Below, piece by piece: positions 8,701 through 17,499 of a DNA stretch of 64,000 nt (the stretch's first letter is position 1; each line of letters starts with the position of its first letter). Source of the stretch: a bacterium (GTDB lineage: Bacteria; Sumerlaeota; Sumerlaeia; SLMS01; JAHLLQ01). The notes below the pieces were generated by a model. That model searched no databases. It was not told the DNA's origin and was given only the letters and a program-made list of their open reading frames with translations. The position numbers and the translations under genes are program-made. The stretch covers positions 1 to 64,000 of the forward strand of contig JAHLLQ010000001.1 in assembly GCA_020444065.1 (NCBI GenBank), read 5' to 3'.

Positions 8701-9275
8701 GTGGATGTCTGCCACTGGTAGGAGAAAGGCGGGGTGCCTGCGACCAAGACGGAGAATGTGGTCGGTGAATTGAGTTCGATCACGAACCCTTCCGGAGTCT
8801 CCTCAAGATAGTTCGCATCAATGTAGTAGTCCGAGACCTCTGGCGGCCCTGGGACATAAACCTGCACGCTCACCGCAACAATTAGATTGGGGACTTCGCC
8901 TCGGTCGCCGCGAGCGGGAAAGGCCTCCCAGATCTCGACGTTTGCAGTGTATTCACCTGGGAACAGATTCTCTGTATAGACGGTGAGCTGGAGGTCCCAC
9001 GGATCGATCTCGATATTGCCGATGCTTGGCGTCACGCCAATCAGAGAATCATCCGATACTGTGACCTGAAACCAGCGATTAATTTGAGAGGGATTTGTCA
9101 GGCGCAACGTCTGCGCGGGAGCAGAGGTGCCGAACGGGACTTTGAGGGAGACCTCTGCGGGGGCCACTTGGAACTGGGCCAGCGAAGTAACCGGGAAGAG
9201 GAGCGCGAGGAACAGGAGGATCTGCCGGACCGGCGAATAGGATGAGAACCATTTTCCCATACGAGTGCGTCCCAT
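5751..9275 (-). CDS. Secreted Ig/beta-helix/EF-hand protein with dockerin-like tail
   Basis: 1174-residue exported protein. A signal anchor (ILLFLALLFPVTSLA) is followed by a beta domain (35-140). Four Ig-like domains (about 142-535) each carry the Y-Q-W ... G-x-Y-x-C pattern. A BACON-like domain follows (535-640), then an opening DDGPGSLRDAI motif typical of right-handed beta-helix proteins, and a parallel beta-helix region with repeated GN and VGG turns (about 660-850). After a fifth Ig-like domain there are two EF-hand loops, DVDLDGLLSYGE and DTNGDGYLNIDE (about 950-1010). The extreme C-terminus contains DVNTDAVFDDADI, which resembles one half of a type I dockerin repeat. No strong ribosome site precedes ATG 9275; ATG 9260 is a possible shorter start. 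Function is likely extracellular adhesion or polysaccharide interaction; substrate unknown. Confidence 0.75.
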   Translation of the reverse strand: MGRTRMGKWFSSYSPVRQILLFLALLFPVTSLAQFQVAPAEVSLKVPFGTSAPAQTLRLTNPSQINRWFQVTVSDDSLIGVTPSIGNIEIDPWDLQLTVYTENLFPGEYTANVEIWEAFPARGDRGEVPNLIVAVSVQVYVPGPPEVSDYYIDANYLEETPEGFVIELNSPTTFSVLVAGTPPFSYQWQTSTDGEVFTNLQEGAPFIGTKSNIMTGSAFQSEHAGYYRCLITNSLGATETWAWRLDVPAPPVIVTQPEDVTVTEGDYAEFLTIGNGRPPLNYDWYSQAQPGTELAPANTEIWTTTNWDILSTDSVPLEAAGSYACVVSNQYGSTTTSLAMLDVLPLVAPQFVEHPTSATVPLDGGASLSVAVTGTSPFDYQWEYSIYDTAFSPLEDGPGISGATLPTLTLNNLTFDADGWYRCVVTNRGGSTASNHARVTVESPPEILADPQDSQTPTGETASFFVRARGTYPLSYQWEFASDGRAFAPISDGLRYVGTRSQNLSVYDCDPSVAGAYRCQVSNDFGSLFSGAAQLTTYTPPPELFVAEPERSFFVREGENLPPVSFVLENIGQGTLNFTIATDAADTWIHSVDPASGAITTSPVSVEVSFDTTGLAINVYQAVLTVQSPDLPQDMELFIDITVVDPFAVTNLNDDGPGSLRDAIVRANSTEGPQTITFVVSGTIAPETPLPALSDSTGGTTILGSLDVKLSGHLLKNRADGLVATSAENAIRDLTIVRFPGNGVVFSGAEATGNVVTGCHIGIDDAEDSGNRGSGVLITDGAIGNTVGGSNGTLVNTISGNSFSAITVADADSNSIEGNSIGLPIEGTRPPGNEGHGVHFLPVGSYDNVVGGSTVFERNQNLGNRFYSTSVDVLQGKNIELRAMAQATGSISYQWWKDGVQTATATASYPITAAQKADQGLYFCRASNAAGFDDSDPVYVRVLSRGQLIAISLLPSFAALDVDLDGLLSYGEVAGFATRRLGQASQRAAAFDQADFDEIDTNGDGYLNIDEVIAAHEFDPADLKVNVSPPEVASADQDIDDGNSVPTDIRIENVGFTSLDISTTPTLAGLINEFEVTSDSSETRLGLFDFRALELASNPSILGHRVAYLIVQTDDFLLPTRPVLLSGFGFQTTGELLDQLIGVDPALRQLPEQDVNTDAVFDDADIQTNIQQGH

Positions 9276-9448
9276 CTGAGTTCGGAATTGGCCCTATGAT
9301 CCGGGAGTGAGTGGCGTCTCTGCACACCTCGAAGCCATTGGCGCGTCAGGGGCGCCGAAAGGGCTGATTTCAGCCGGTTTCCTGAAAGTGAATTCGAATA
9401 GAGCAAACGGCGTGACAGTGGGAGGTCTCCCCTGCCAAGTGCAGTGCG

Positions 9449-11050
9449 CTACTGCCCGTCTGGAGCGAAGAGGGACTCCTGAGGCGCGCCTCGTGGAACC
9501 CAGAATACCAGCCAGTTCGATGGGGCTTTCTCGAATGGGATCGGTGTGTAGGAAGCGCGAAGTGCTGTCCAGAGTCCTCGGGGAGAGACTGGGAGGTCAT
9601 GATAGTTCGCAACGGCCCCATAGTAGGCAAACCGACCTGTAATCACCAGGTCGTATTCGCCTGCGGCGACCTTGGCGAAAATTGGATCGAAGACCCCGGT
9701 CCCCGTCGCATCCAGGAGCGATGCGTGATACGTGTCGGCCCACGGGATGGCCGCTTCGCGAGTGATGCCATATACGGGATCGGCAACGAGAACCTTGTCG
9801 TCCGCGATCTGCTTCCGTAGTTCATCCGCGCGAGAGAACTCTTGCTGCGAAGGCAGCGAAATCTCCTTCGTGATCCGCGGCGCCGACGGCATGTCCAGCG
9901 CGATCAGGGATACGATCATCCCCGCCAGGATCATCTCAGGGACGGAGAGAGCGAATGGCCGGCGTTGGGTCACATCCACAACAGCCGCCAGCCCCCAGGC
10001 CAGTGTCGCTCCGAGCAGATAGTTGATGTTGGCCCCCTGCTTTGCCAGGAAGAGGAGATTGACCAGCAGCAGTGCGAGGAAGACGCCGTAGAGCGGTTGG
10101 CGTGCTGTGCGCAGAATCGCCCAGACGGTCATGACAAGAAACACGCCCAGGCCACCAAAGATCACCGGCGCCTTTGGACCGAGGAAACTCGCCGGCGCAA
10201 AGCTGATCAGGCTGCGGACAACATAGCCGAATCGAAAACGACAGGCCGCTGTCGAATCCACCGCATTCAGCTTCCACATGCCATCAGTCATCACGTTGAC
10301 CAAGAGCGATGTGAGCAGGACCCCCACCAGGACAGCAAAGCCGGCAATCGCGACCGGAAGGACAGACTTGCCAGAGCGCTGTCTGAGGGCCGCGCTGAGC
10401 CGTTCGGCGGCAAAGCCAACCGGTCCGATCAGGACGATCAGCTTCACGTGATAGACGATGATCCATAGAAGAATCGCCCCGCAGAGACGTGCCACGTCCT
10501 TCCTGCTGCCCCTCTTTCCAGGCGGACCAACGAGCGCCCAGCCTCCGAGGCTGGCCAGAAGCGCGAGCGTATCCGGTGTGAACTTCACGAGCCACTCGTC
10601 CATATAGGGAAACCAGAAGAGTGGAAGCCCTGCGATGAAGGCATAGCGCCACGGGACGGAGCGTTGGTGAGCGAGAACAGCAATCAGAGCGACACAGCCG
10701 ATCGTCGCCAGGAACGTCACCCAGCGCCCGAGCAGGAGCATCCCCGTGGTCGTCTCAATACCCAGCACCCGACCAATTAGGCCGATCGATTCATATTCCA
10801 GAGCACCATATGTGAGCGGCACAACGGGGAACTCGTCCATGTAATCTCGATAGAGGACTTCACCCCGTGCGACGCGCAGTGCACCGACCACCGGTTGCGG
10901 TTCGACGGCACTGAGGGGCACGGGCTCCGAGAGCCGAAAGGGCAGGGTGGTCGCGAATCCCAAAAGGAACAGCCCGGTGAAGCCCGCCGCAACAACCAGG
11001 ATGAGGCGGGAAATCGATTGGATTGCAACGTTATTGGCGGGCTGCTTCAT
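9449..11050 (-). CDS. GT-C (family 39-like) membrane glycosyltransferase
   Basis: 533-residue polytopic membrane protein with about 10-12 hydrophobic segments. It follows the layout of dolichyl-phosphate-mannose/ArnT-type GT-C enzymes: a first transmembrane helix, an extracytoplasmic loop with an acidic motif (YRDYMDEFP near residues 68-76) that would bind the divalent metal and lipid-phosphate sugar, and a soluble C-terminal domain after residue 400. It would transfer a sugar from an isoprenoid carrier to a glycan or protein on the periplasmic side. The gene lies 42 bp downstream of the flippase gene on the same strand, consistent with a shared role in surface-glycan assembly. Donor and acceptor cannot be read from the sequence. 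Confidence 0.65.
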   Translation of the reverse strand: MKQPANNVAIQSISRLILVVAAGFTGLFLLGFATTLPFRLSEPVPLSAVEPQPVVGALRVARGEVLYRDYMDEFPVVPLTYGALEYESIGLIGRVLGIETTTGMLLLGRWVTFLATIGCVALIAVLAHQRSVPWRYAFIAGLPLFWFPYMDEWLVKFTPDTLALLASLGGWALVGPPGKRGSRKDVARLCGAILLWIIVYHVKLIVLIGPVGFAAERLSAALRQRSGKSVLPVAIAGFAVLVGVLLTSLLVNVMTDGMWKLNAVDSTAACRFRFGYVVRSLISFAPASFLGPKAPVIFGGLGVFLVMTVWAILRTARQPLYGVFLALLLVNLLFLAKQGANINYLLGATLAWGLAAVVDVTQRRPFALSVPEMILAGMIVSLIALDMPSAPRITKEISLPSQQEFSRADELRKQIADDKVLVADPVYGITREAAIPWADTYHASLLDATGTGVFDPIFAKVAAGEYDLVITGRFAYYGAVANYHDLPVSPRGLWTALRASYTPIPFEKAPSNWLVFWVPRGAPQESLFAPDGQ

Positions 11051-11092
11051 GGGGAATGGAATCTCCTCGGTCAGGCTGCGGCAAGGCGAACC

Positions 11093-12616
11093 CTACACCC
11101 CCAACCTCTGCCTGATCTTACCGAGCGCATGGCTGACGGCTTTGGTGCGGCGTTCCAGTCCATAAAGCATCGGCAGGCAAGCGATGGTGTGGACAACGCC
11201 ACAGAGCGCTGCGTGAGGAAAGGTATTCAACTCGAGACCTATGCGGGTCATCAGCCAGGAGACAGCGGGCAATTCGATCGCCAGAAACGCCATTGGCAAT
11301 AGCCAGCGCAGAAGGCGCCAAAGCGTCCAGAGTACGCCATCGCCAAAGAGTCGCTGCACGGCAAACAGGATTCCGCCGCTAAGAAGGAACCAACCCACGG
11401 AGTGGATCCAGAGCACTTGCTGGAATCCCGCCCCCGCGTGAGTCGCGGCCAGGCTGAAGCACGTGCAAGCCCCCGCTGTCGCAATCAGTGCCATAAATGC
11501 GATCTTCTCTTTCTTCGCGACGATGAGAATCGCAAAGGCCGTCTGAATCAGGAGGATTGGATAGATCAGGACTGCGAAGTCCCGGACGGCTCCGATGGCT
11601 GAAACGTAGTCGTCCAACAACCAACTGATGAGCCACGGCACGCCGTAGTACACGGCGCCGATCACGATGGGCGAGCCGAGGGCGATGGCCATGATGGAGC
11701 GCTCATAGACTGCGCGGACGGATTCCAAGGTTCCCGTTCTGCCGAACTTGTCGTAGATATCGATGCTGATGACCTGGCGGAGCGAGAATGGCCCGAGCAT
11801 CAGAATCGGCTGCGCAAAGATCGCCATCTGATAGAGGCCCATTTCTTTCGCGCCAAGCACGCCCGCCACGACCCACTTGTCGGCGGTGATCAGGACTTGC
11901 TCTCCGACAACTAGCAGGGTCATCGGCAGGCCGATCGCGAAGAGCTGGCGGAAGATTGACCAATGGAATTGCACGTGGAGGCGAAGTTGACTCTGGCGCC
12001 ACATGTAAACGGCGGTGAGTGCCAGAACAACTACGAACGTAACGAGGACACCCTCGAGCCCAAACAGGAGTGCGGCGCCGATGCTGATCACAACGCGCGC
12101 CGTTGTGGATCCCAACATCGCGATGGCCCGGGCTCCGAACCTCTTTTCAACACCAAGGATGGACTCGGCGTGCCCGTTGAGCGGCTGCACAAGGATCAGC
12201 ATCGCGAGCGCAAGGCAGCCCGATCGCACGGGACCGCCTTGGGTAATGAGCGCCGCCAAAACCAGAGCCGCCGCGCCAAGGATTGGAAGAACAAAGCTGA
12301 ATCCGAGCGAATTGGAGACAAGCTCCTGATAGCGCTCGTTCTTGCGTTCGGAAACAAGCGACGGCCCCAGGCGATCAATCCCCTGCGACGTGCCGAGATA
12401 GCCGAATGCGCTGTACTGCATGGCCAATTGCACGGTCTTCCAAATACCATACAGCCGAGGCGCCAGAATACGTGCAATGACGAGGCCACCGATCAGATTG
12501 ATGCCATAACTGCAGGCAACGGCTCCGGTCAGCTTGGAGGTATCGCTGACGAGCTTTCGCCCCGCTGGTGCCGGGGGCGGCGGTGTCTCTGGCGGTGTGG
12601 AAGCCGAATCCGTCAT
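11093..12616 (-). CDS. Wzx-like lipid-linked oligosaccharide flippase
   Basis: 507-residue membrane protein of the MOP superfamily (polysaccharide biosynthesis/Wzx type). After a Pro-rich cytoplasmic start comes a typical opening segment (DTSKLTGAVACSYGINLIGG), then about 12-14 hydrophobic helices and the conserved RxLxPxxYGxW pattern (ARILAPRLYGIWK) after the first helix pair. It would flip undecaprenyl-linked oligosaccharides across the inner membrane. The gene is followed closely by the GT-C glycosyltransferase, forming a small envelope-glycan unit. Length is normal for the family. Confidence 0.8.
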   Translation of the reverse strand: MTDSASTPPETPPPPAPAGRKLVSDTSKLTGAVACSYGINLIGGLVIARILAPRLYGIWKTVQLAMQYSAFGYLGTSQGIDRLGPSLVSERKNERYQELVSNSLGFSFVLPILGAAALVLAALITQGGPVRSGCLALAMLILVQPLNGHAESILGVEKRFGARAIAMLGSTTARVVISIGAALLFGLEGVLVTFVVVLALTAVYMWRQSQLRLHVQFHWSIFRQLFAIGLPMTLLVVGEQVLITADKWVVAGVLGAKEMGLYQMAIFAQPILMLGPFSLRQVISIDIYDKFGRTGTLESVRAVYERSIMAIALGSPIVIGAVYYGVPWLISWLLDDYVSAIGAVRDFAVLIYPILLIQTAFAILIVAKKEKIAFMALIATAGACTCFSLAATHAGAGFQQVLWIHSVGWFLLSGGILFAVQRLFGDGVLWTLWRLLRWLLPMAFLAIELPAVSWLMTRIGLELNTFPHAALCGVVHTIACLPMLYGLERRTKAVSHALGKIRQRLGV

Positions 12617-12689
12617 GCACCGTTTCTCAGGAGGAACGGTGAGGAACGTCCAGGGGAATCAGCGCAGAAGTTGTCCGAATGCCTCACCC

Positions 12690-13550
12690 TCAGTACCAGA
12701 ACCTCTCGTCGACGCCTTGCGGGCCTTCTTCTTCCTTCTTCTCGTCGGCCTCCGGTGCCGGCGTCAGTGGGCGCCTTGGGGGAGCCTGGAAGCTCGGCTT
12801 CTTGACTTCGCGAGAGCCGCTGCCGGGCATAAAGGGGAATTCCTGCGGGGCCGGCGGCGGAGGATTTGCGGGTGGAGCTGGCGGTCGAGTCGGAGGTGAA
12901 GGTGCCAGGCCAGAGCGAGAAGCGGCGCTGGGAGATTCGTATGCCTCCATCTCCTGTTCGTTGAACCTCTCGATCTCAACAAGTCCGGATGTGCGAGTAA
13001 CGTGCTCCGGATGGGACTTGCTGGTTATTCCCTGCATGGCCTGCCCCTGCATTTGGACCTTCAGAATGCTGTCGCGACGGACGAAGTAAGTGCCTCGTTC
13101 GCCGTGGACACAGACATATCGGACCTCACGATTAAGGGCAGCCATGACATTGCGTTCGTCATGTGGATCGAAATCGAAGAACCAAAGGTCGCCACGCACA
13201 ATGCGGTTCGTTGCCAGAGTAATGATCACAGGAGCGTACGACGCGACGGAGTTGGGGTCGGAAGTCGGCTGCGTCTCCCGGATGTCCGGATCGATCGCGC
13301 GCATCATCTCTTCCGTCTGATAGGAAATCTCGAACATCGCACAGCGATCCAGCGGCAGCAGCATTTGGCTACCGTCCTGCAACCGAGTCAGGAAGAACTC
13401 GCCGCGTCGCTGATTCAAGAACCCCGCCAGGGTATCTACCGGCGGATCGTGACGATGAGATGGAAGCGGGAAGAGCACGGCGTCCATCTGGACATCGTTG
13501 GTCAGTGTAACTCGGACCTGAATTTCATAATAGGCATCGGATTCGGCCAT
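12690..13550 (-). CDS. Protein with two copies of an uncharacterised small domain
   Basis: 286 residues without a signal peptide or membrane segment. Residues about 8-75 and 107-170 appear to be two copies of one small beta-rich domain: each opens with a V-x-(I/V)-TL strand and an N followed by a V/M-x-G/D-x-L-x-F turn, includes a loop with basic residues, and closes with L-x-(R/V)-(D/x)-x-(I/M/L)-x-(K/F)-(V/I). The pattern is reminiscent of DUF6812-type proteins seen in Planctomycetes-like bacteria, but this cannot be confirmed by eye. The last 100 residues are a Pro-rich, low-complexity tail ending with acidic residues. It sits between the PHP gene and the flippase on the same strand. Function unknown. 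Confidence 0.7.
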   Translation of the reverse strand: MAESDAYYEIQVRVTLTNDVQMDAVLFPLPSHRHDPPVDTLAGFLNQRRGEFFLTRLQDGSQMLLPLDRCAMFEISYQTEEMMRAIDPDIRETQPTSDPNSVASYAPVIITLATNRIVRGDLWFFDFDPHDERNVMAALNREVRYVCVHGERGTYFVRRDSILKVQMQGQAMQGITSKSHPEHVTRTSGLVEIERFNEQEMEAYESPSAASRSGLAPSPPTRPPAPPANPPPPAPQEFPFMPGSGSREVKKPSFQAPPRRPLTPAPEADEKKEEEGPQGVDERFWY

Positions 13551-13643
13551 CGCACAATCCCAGGAAAGAATGACGGTCGGGAGATCATTCCCAGCGTCTC
13601 CATTGGAGCGGTTCCGATTGGATTCGTCAACCGCGACTGAGGG

Positions 13644-14708
13644 TCAGGTGAAATCCGTAACGGTCGTCGGGCGAGAGGGGGCTTCGTCCGTCATGATGCG
13701 GATGGCATTGCTGAAGATCCAGACCTTCCGGTCGCGATAGGCCTCGATCCGGTAAACCCCAGGCCCAGTGACGGGGAATCGGATGTTGCTGCCCATACCC
13801 CAAAAGAGGGGTGCGGCATTGTGCCGGATGACGATTTCGGCCTCGTCCGGCAACTGGACCTGGATGTGTCCGCCCTGAACGTACGGGACGGTCTCTCCCA
13901 TGTGGTAGAGCACACCCTCGGGATCTTCATAGGCGAAGTTGAAAGGCCCCGTGGGGCCAAGCGCCTCGTTGCCGATGTATGAATGGCCTTGGCGCAGCGC
14001 CGACCAGATCAAGTCCCGCGCGCGGGTTGAAGACTTAGGAAGTTCCGGGCAGTACACGATGGTCCGCAACGTCCGGAAACCGACATCGCAGGTGAAAAAG
14101 GTCTTCCACTCCAGCATCGGTTCCTTGCGGCAGTGGAGATTCAAAGATCCGACCACGGGAACCTGCCGAAGCATGAGTTCATCGTCCCAGGCGCGGACGA
14201 ACTTCCTTGGCGGTCCCGTCACGACGCGCTCAGGCTTGAAGTGCGCCTGCAGGGCGCGATTCCCGCGCGTGCGTGCGAGGAACTCATCGGTGAAGGACCA
14301 GATCTCGACGATATCAACATCGCTGATCGGAACCGGGGGCGGAATTGCCTCCGGGCGATGGCCATTGTCGAAATGGTAGTGAGTGCCAACGACGACGCCC
14401 ATCTGACGCCGGACCTCTTCGATTCCATACTGGACGCTGGACGCTTGCCCGACGTCCTCTCGTGTCTCGAAGGCCAGGAAATGTCCGTCGGAGCAGTAGA
14501 CTTCCTCCCCCGCCAGCACCAGCAGGCCGTTCTCTTGCCAGCCGACGAGTTCGTCGGTATTCTCGTGCTTGGCCTGGTGATCGGTAAGCACGACGAAGTC
14601 GATCGAGGCCTTGCGGGCCTCGTCGATGATCTGGGAGAGCGGCGCTCCCCCGCTCAGGTCGCTGTGAACATGGATGACGCCACTGTACGTCTTCCACTGG
14701 GCGGACAT
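13644..14708 (-). CDS. PHP-domain metal-dependent phosphoesterase family protein
   Basis: 354 residues. The N-terminal part has the PHP metal-site motifs: HVHSD (about residue 13-17), LTDH (about 41-44), a Glu in LAGEEV (about 64-69) and GTHYHF (about 109-114). These are the His/Asp/Glu ligands of a trinuclear metal centre used to hydrolyse phosphoesters. The C-terminal ~90 residues are a beta domain with GPFNF and GVYRIEAY strands, as in stand-alone PHP proteins that carry an extra domain. Possible substrates are nucleotides or phospho-sugars; none is indicated. It is transcribed with its neighbours on the minus strand. Confidence 0.75.
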   Translation of the reverse strand: MSAQWKTYSGVIHVHSDLSGGAPLSQIIDEARKASIDFVVLTDHQAKHENTDELVGWQENGLLVLAGEEVYCSDGHFLAFETREDVGQASSVQYGIEEVRRQMGVVVGTHYHFDNGHRPEAIPPPVPISDVDIVEIWSFTDEFLARTRGNRALQAHFKPERVVTGPPRKFVRAWDDELMLRQVPVVGSLNLHCRKEPMLEWKTFFTCDVGFRTLRTIVYCPELPKSSTRARDLIWSALRQGHSYIGNEALGPTGPFNFAYEDPEGVLYHMGETVPYVQGGHIQVQLPDEAEIVIRHNAAPLFWGMGSNIRFPVTGPGVYRIEAYRDRKVWIFSNAIRIMTDEAPSRPTTVTDFT

Positions 14709-14772
14709 GAGGGCTAACCTGCCGTTTTCGGTATCGTCGCACCTGCCGGGATCCCCATCTCCGGCGCCTTGC

Positions 14773-15156
14773 TCAACCCTCTCCCGACTTCACCCACTGC
14801 AACAATCGAAGGACGTTTCCGTCCAGGTCCTGGAATTCCAGGTAAAGGAATCCGGAGCCCTGCTGAGGCTCGGAAACCAGCCGAACACCGAGCTCGAAAA
14901 GGTCTGCGTAGGCCTTTCGAATATCATCCACAACCATCGAGAACTTCACGGTGCTGCGCGCCGGGACCGTGCCCTCCAGGCGCTCATCGCTGGCCTTGCA
15001 GATGGCGAAATCCGATCCCTCGGGCAGCTTCCATTCCACCCAGAACGGATTGTCGACCGCTGGCTTTCCAAATCCAAGGACGTTTGAGTAGAAATCTTTG
15101 GCCTTCTCCACATCCTCGACGTAGACAAATACAACATTGATTTTCTTGATCTTCAT
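14773..15156 (-). CDS. VOC superfamily (glyoxalase-fold) protein
   Basis: 127 residues forming one paired beta-alpha-beta-beta-beta module. It opens with the classic VOC strand INVVFVYVEDVEKAKDFY, followed by NVLGFGK, and closes with YLEFQDLDGNVLRLLQW, where the DPDGN-like turn and a Glu ligand are expected. AGGA lies 8 bases before the ATG. VOC proteins include lyases, dioxygenases and resistance proteins; specificity is not predictable here. It lies between coaBC and the PHP gene. Confidence 0.8.
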   Translation of the reverse strand: MKIKKINVVFVYVEDVEKAKDFYSNVLGFGKPAVDNPFWVEWKLPEGSDFAICKASDERLEGTVPARSTVKFSMVVDDIRKAYADLFELGVRLVSEPQQGSGFLYLEFQDLDGNVLRLLQWVKSGEG

Positions 15157-15243
15157 TCGCGAATCCTAAAGGGAATCGAGTCTTTCCATACCACTCTGTT
15201 CGGAATCTAGAGCCAAGCCCGGAGGAGTGGCAAGCCCTGATGG

Positions 15244-16476
15244 TCATTCCCCGTCGGTGGAGTGGCTCAGTCGTTGGGCCAGTTCTCTCAGAATCTCGAC
15301 GGACAGCCGATCCTTTGTCTGCAGCGGTAGTTCCCGCACCTTGTCAGCAGTCACGATCAGCGCACGATTCGTTTCGGTTCCGAACCCCGAATCGGCCTCT
15401 GTGATCGGATTGGCGACGACGAAATCGAAGCCCTTTCGGACGAGCTTGTCCTTCGCGTGCTTGGCCAAATCGTGCGATTCCGCTGCAAAACCCACGAAAA
15501 CCTGACCCGGCAGGCGATGCTCGGCGGCAGAGCCGGCCACATCGGGCGTCCGAATCAGCCGCATGGTCAGTTCTTCCGGGGCGCCTTCCTTCTTGGCCTT
15601 CCGGGTCGCCGGCTCGGCGGGGCGCCAGTCGCTGACCGCAGCCGCGAAGATCACCGCATCGGACTTCGGCAGGTGCTCAAGGACGGTGTCGCGCATCTGC
15701 TCCGCCGTCACGATCAGATCAAGCGAGGCCAGCCCTGGCGGGAAATTCAATTCGCACGGGCCGGATACCACACGCACGCGGGCGCCGGCACGGAGGGCTT
15801 GGCGGGCCAGCGCGACGCCCATTCGTCCCGTCGCGGGATTCGTGAGGCACCGGGCGGGGTCGGCGAATTCGCGAGTCGGACCGCTGGTGATCAACACGTT
15901 CTTGCCTCGCAGATCGGGGAACTCCCGATTCTCGCGGAGGCAATCGACGATCGAGATCAGGATATCGTCCACCATCGCCAGGCGACCGATTCCCACATCG
16001 CCACAGGCGGTCGCGCCCTGGTCTGGACCGACGATCAGATCACCGCGGGATCGCAGCGTCTCGAGGTTCTGGCGCACTGTCGCGTGCTGGAACATCGTCG
16101 GGTTCATGGCAGGCGCCACAACCAGCGGGCGGGGCCATGCGACGGCCAGCGTGGAGAGAGCATCGTCCGCCAGCCCGTGAGCCAGTCGGGCGATCGTCGC
16201 TGCCGTGGCAGGGGCGATCGCAAACACGTTCGCCCATTTCGTGGCCGCCAGGTGATCCATCTCGCCGGGAGCAGCGGATTCCCACAAACTGCTGACGACG
16301 CGATTGCCGGTGATTGCTTCAAAGGCCGCAGGGGCGACCAGGCAGGTGGCGTTCGGCGTCATGATGGCGCGAACCTCGCCACCGCCCTTCACAACGGAAC
16401 TGGCGATATCCAACGCGCGGTAAGCGGCAATGGAACTGGAAACGCCAAGCAGGAGTCGGAGGCCGGAATAAATCAT
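15244..16476 (-). CDS. coaBC: Bifunctional CoaBC: phosphopantothenoylcysteine synthetase/decarboxylase
   Basis: 410 residues from ATG 16476 (an upstream TTG extension is unlikely). It catalyses two steps of coenzyme A synthesis: ligation of cysteine to 4'-phosphopantothenate, then FMN-dependent decarboxylation. The N-terminal CoaC half has GVSSSIAAYRA, the active-site His in DHLAATKWAN, the PAMNPTMF motif and the catalytic Cys in ATACGDVGIGR. The C-terminal CoaB half begins at NVLITSGPTREFADP, with TGRMG for nucleotide binding, AAAVSDWRP and a basic KAKKEG stretch. Length and order are normal for the family. Essential housekeeping gene. Confidence 0.95.
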   Translation of the reverse strand: MIYSGLRLLLGVSSSIAAYRALDIASSVVKGGGEVRAIMTPNATCLVAPAAFEAITGNRVVSSLWESAAPGEMDHLAATKWANVFAIAPATAATIARLAHGLADDALSTLAVAWPRPLVVAPAMNPTMFQHATVRQNLETLRSRGDLIVGPDQGATACGDVGIGRLAMVDDILISIVDCLRENREFPDLRGKNVLITSGPTREFADPARCLTNPATGRMGVALARQALRAGARVRVVSGPCELNFPPGLASLDLIVTAEQMRDTVLEHLPKSDAVIFAAAVSDWRPAEPATRKAKKEGAPEELTMRLIRTPDVAGSAAEHRLPGQVFVGFAAESHDLAKHAKDKLVRKGFDFVVANPITEADSGFGTETNRALIVTADKVRELPLQTKDRLSVEILRELAQRLSHSTDGE

Positions 16477-16578
16477 AGTACCCGGAATATCCGAGCACTC
16501 CGCGAGGGCGCGCAAGGGTTATCGAGCGGAAGAGTGCGCTCAGCCTTCCTGATGCTCGGATGGCAATTGCACGGCAGC

Positions 16579-17499
16579 TCACAGAAACGTCTTGGCCAAC
16601 GTCAATCCTCCGAGGATGACGGCAAATCCACCAACAGCGAAGCGGAGAGCTTCCTCTGGAATGGCTCGCACAGTCAGAGTGGCTATCGGCACTGAGAGAA
16701 GAGCACCGGCCGAGAGTGGGAAAGCCAGTGTCCAATCGATCTTGCCGCCAGTCGCGATCAAGTATACGCACAGGCCCGCGAGACAGGTGAAGGACTCGGC
16801 CAGCGAGGTGATTGCCACTGCATGGCGAGCCGGCAGTCCGGAAACGACCTGTCCCGCTGTGACAAGTGGGCCGTAGCCCCCTCCACTAAGGCTCTTATTG
16901 AAAGCGGCGACCGCACCAATGATCACAATATGGCTTCGACGGTAGCGGAATCTTCGCCCATATGTGGCGACAATCAGCAGACCTATCGAGAGAATGATCG
17001 TACCAATGATGGCGCTCAGCCAGAACTTCGGAATCTTCAAAGCCAGGACAACCGCAGCTACTGCGCCTATTGTGCTGAGCGAGGTGAGGAGAATCGCAGT
17101 TCCACGAGCCGTGCGGTCAGAAATGAAATCCACATTTCCGTCACGGTGGTGCATGGCTGCCGCCGTCAAGCCTGTCAGCAATTCACTTAGCAGCACGCAA
17201 GGGACAATCTGAAGAGGCTCGTATCCCACCAACAGGAGCAACGGGGTGAGCGTCGTTCCATATCCCATACCGAGACTCGAGTCTGTCATTTCGCAGACCA
17301 TGGCGACGCCGAACGTGAAGAGAACCGCAGCTACGCCCAGGCTGGTTCCCCATGGCGGCAAGATGCCAAAGCCAGGAATGCGATCCTGAACAATGACGGC
17401 GATCGACGTCAGGAGAACAGCGATTGCCCAGATGGTTAACCGACGACGGCGCCCTCTGGCAGATGACAACACGGCCTTTCTCAGATCGACAAAACTCAT
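16579..17499 (-). CDS. TauE/SafE (TSUP) family membrane transporter
   Basis: 306-residue inner-membrane protein with about 8 hydrophobic helices in two halves, each starting with a G-x-G-Y/G-G-x-L/P motif: MGYGTTLTPLLLLVG and LSGGGYGPLVTAG. That is the TSUP (sulfite/organosulfonate exporter) signature. GAGGAAAG sits 5-6 bases before the ATG. It is divergently transcribed from the sigma-54 activator gene across 260 bp, which may control it. The substrate (sulfite, sulfoacetate or other organic anion) is unknown. Confidence 0.85.
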   Translation of the reverse strand: MSFVDLRKAVLSSARGRRRRLTIWAIAVLLTSIAVIVQDRIPGFGILPPWGTSLGVAAVLFTFGVAMVCEMTDSSLGMGYGTTLTPLLLLVGYEPLQIVPCVLLSELLTGLTAAAMHHRDGNVDFISDRTARGTAILLTSLSTIGAVAAVVLALKIPKFWLSAIIGTIILSIGLLIVATYGRRFRYRRSHIVIIGAVAAFNKSLSGGGYGPLVTAGQVVSGLPARHAVAITSLAESFTCLAGLCVYLIATGGKIDWTLAFPLSAGALLSVPIATLTVRAIPEEALRFAVGGFAVILGGLTLAKTFL

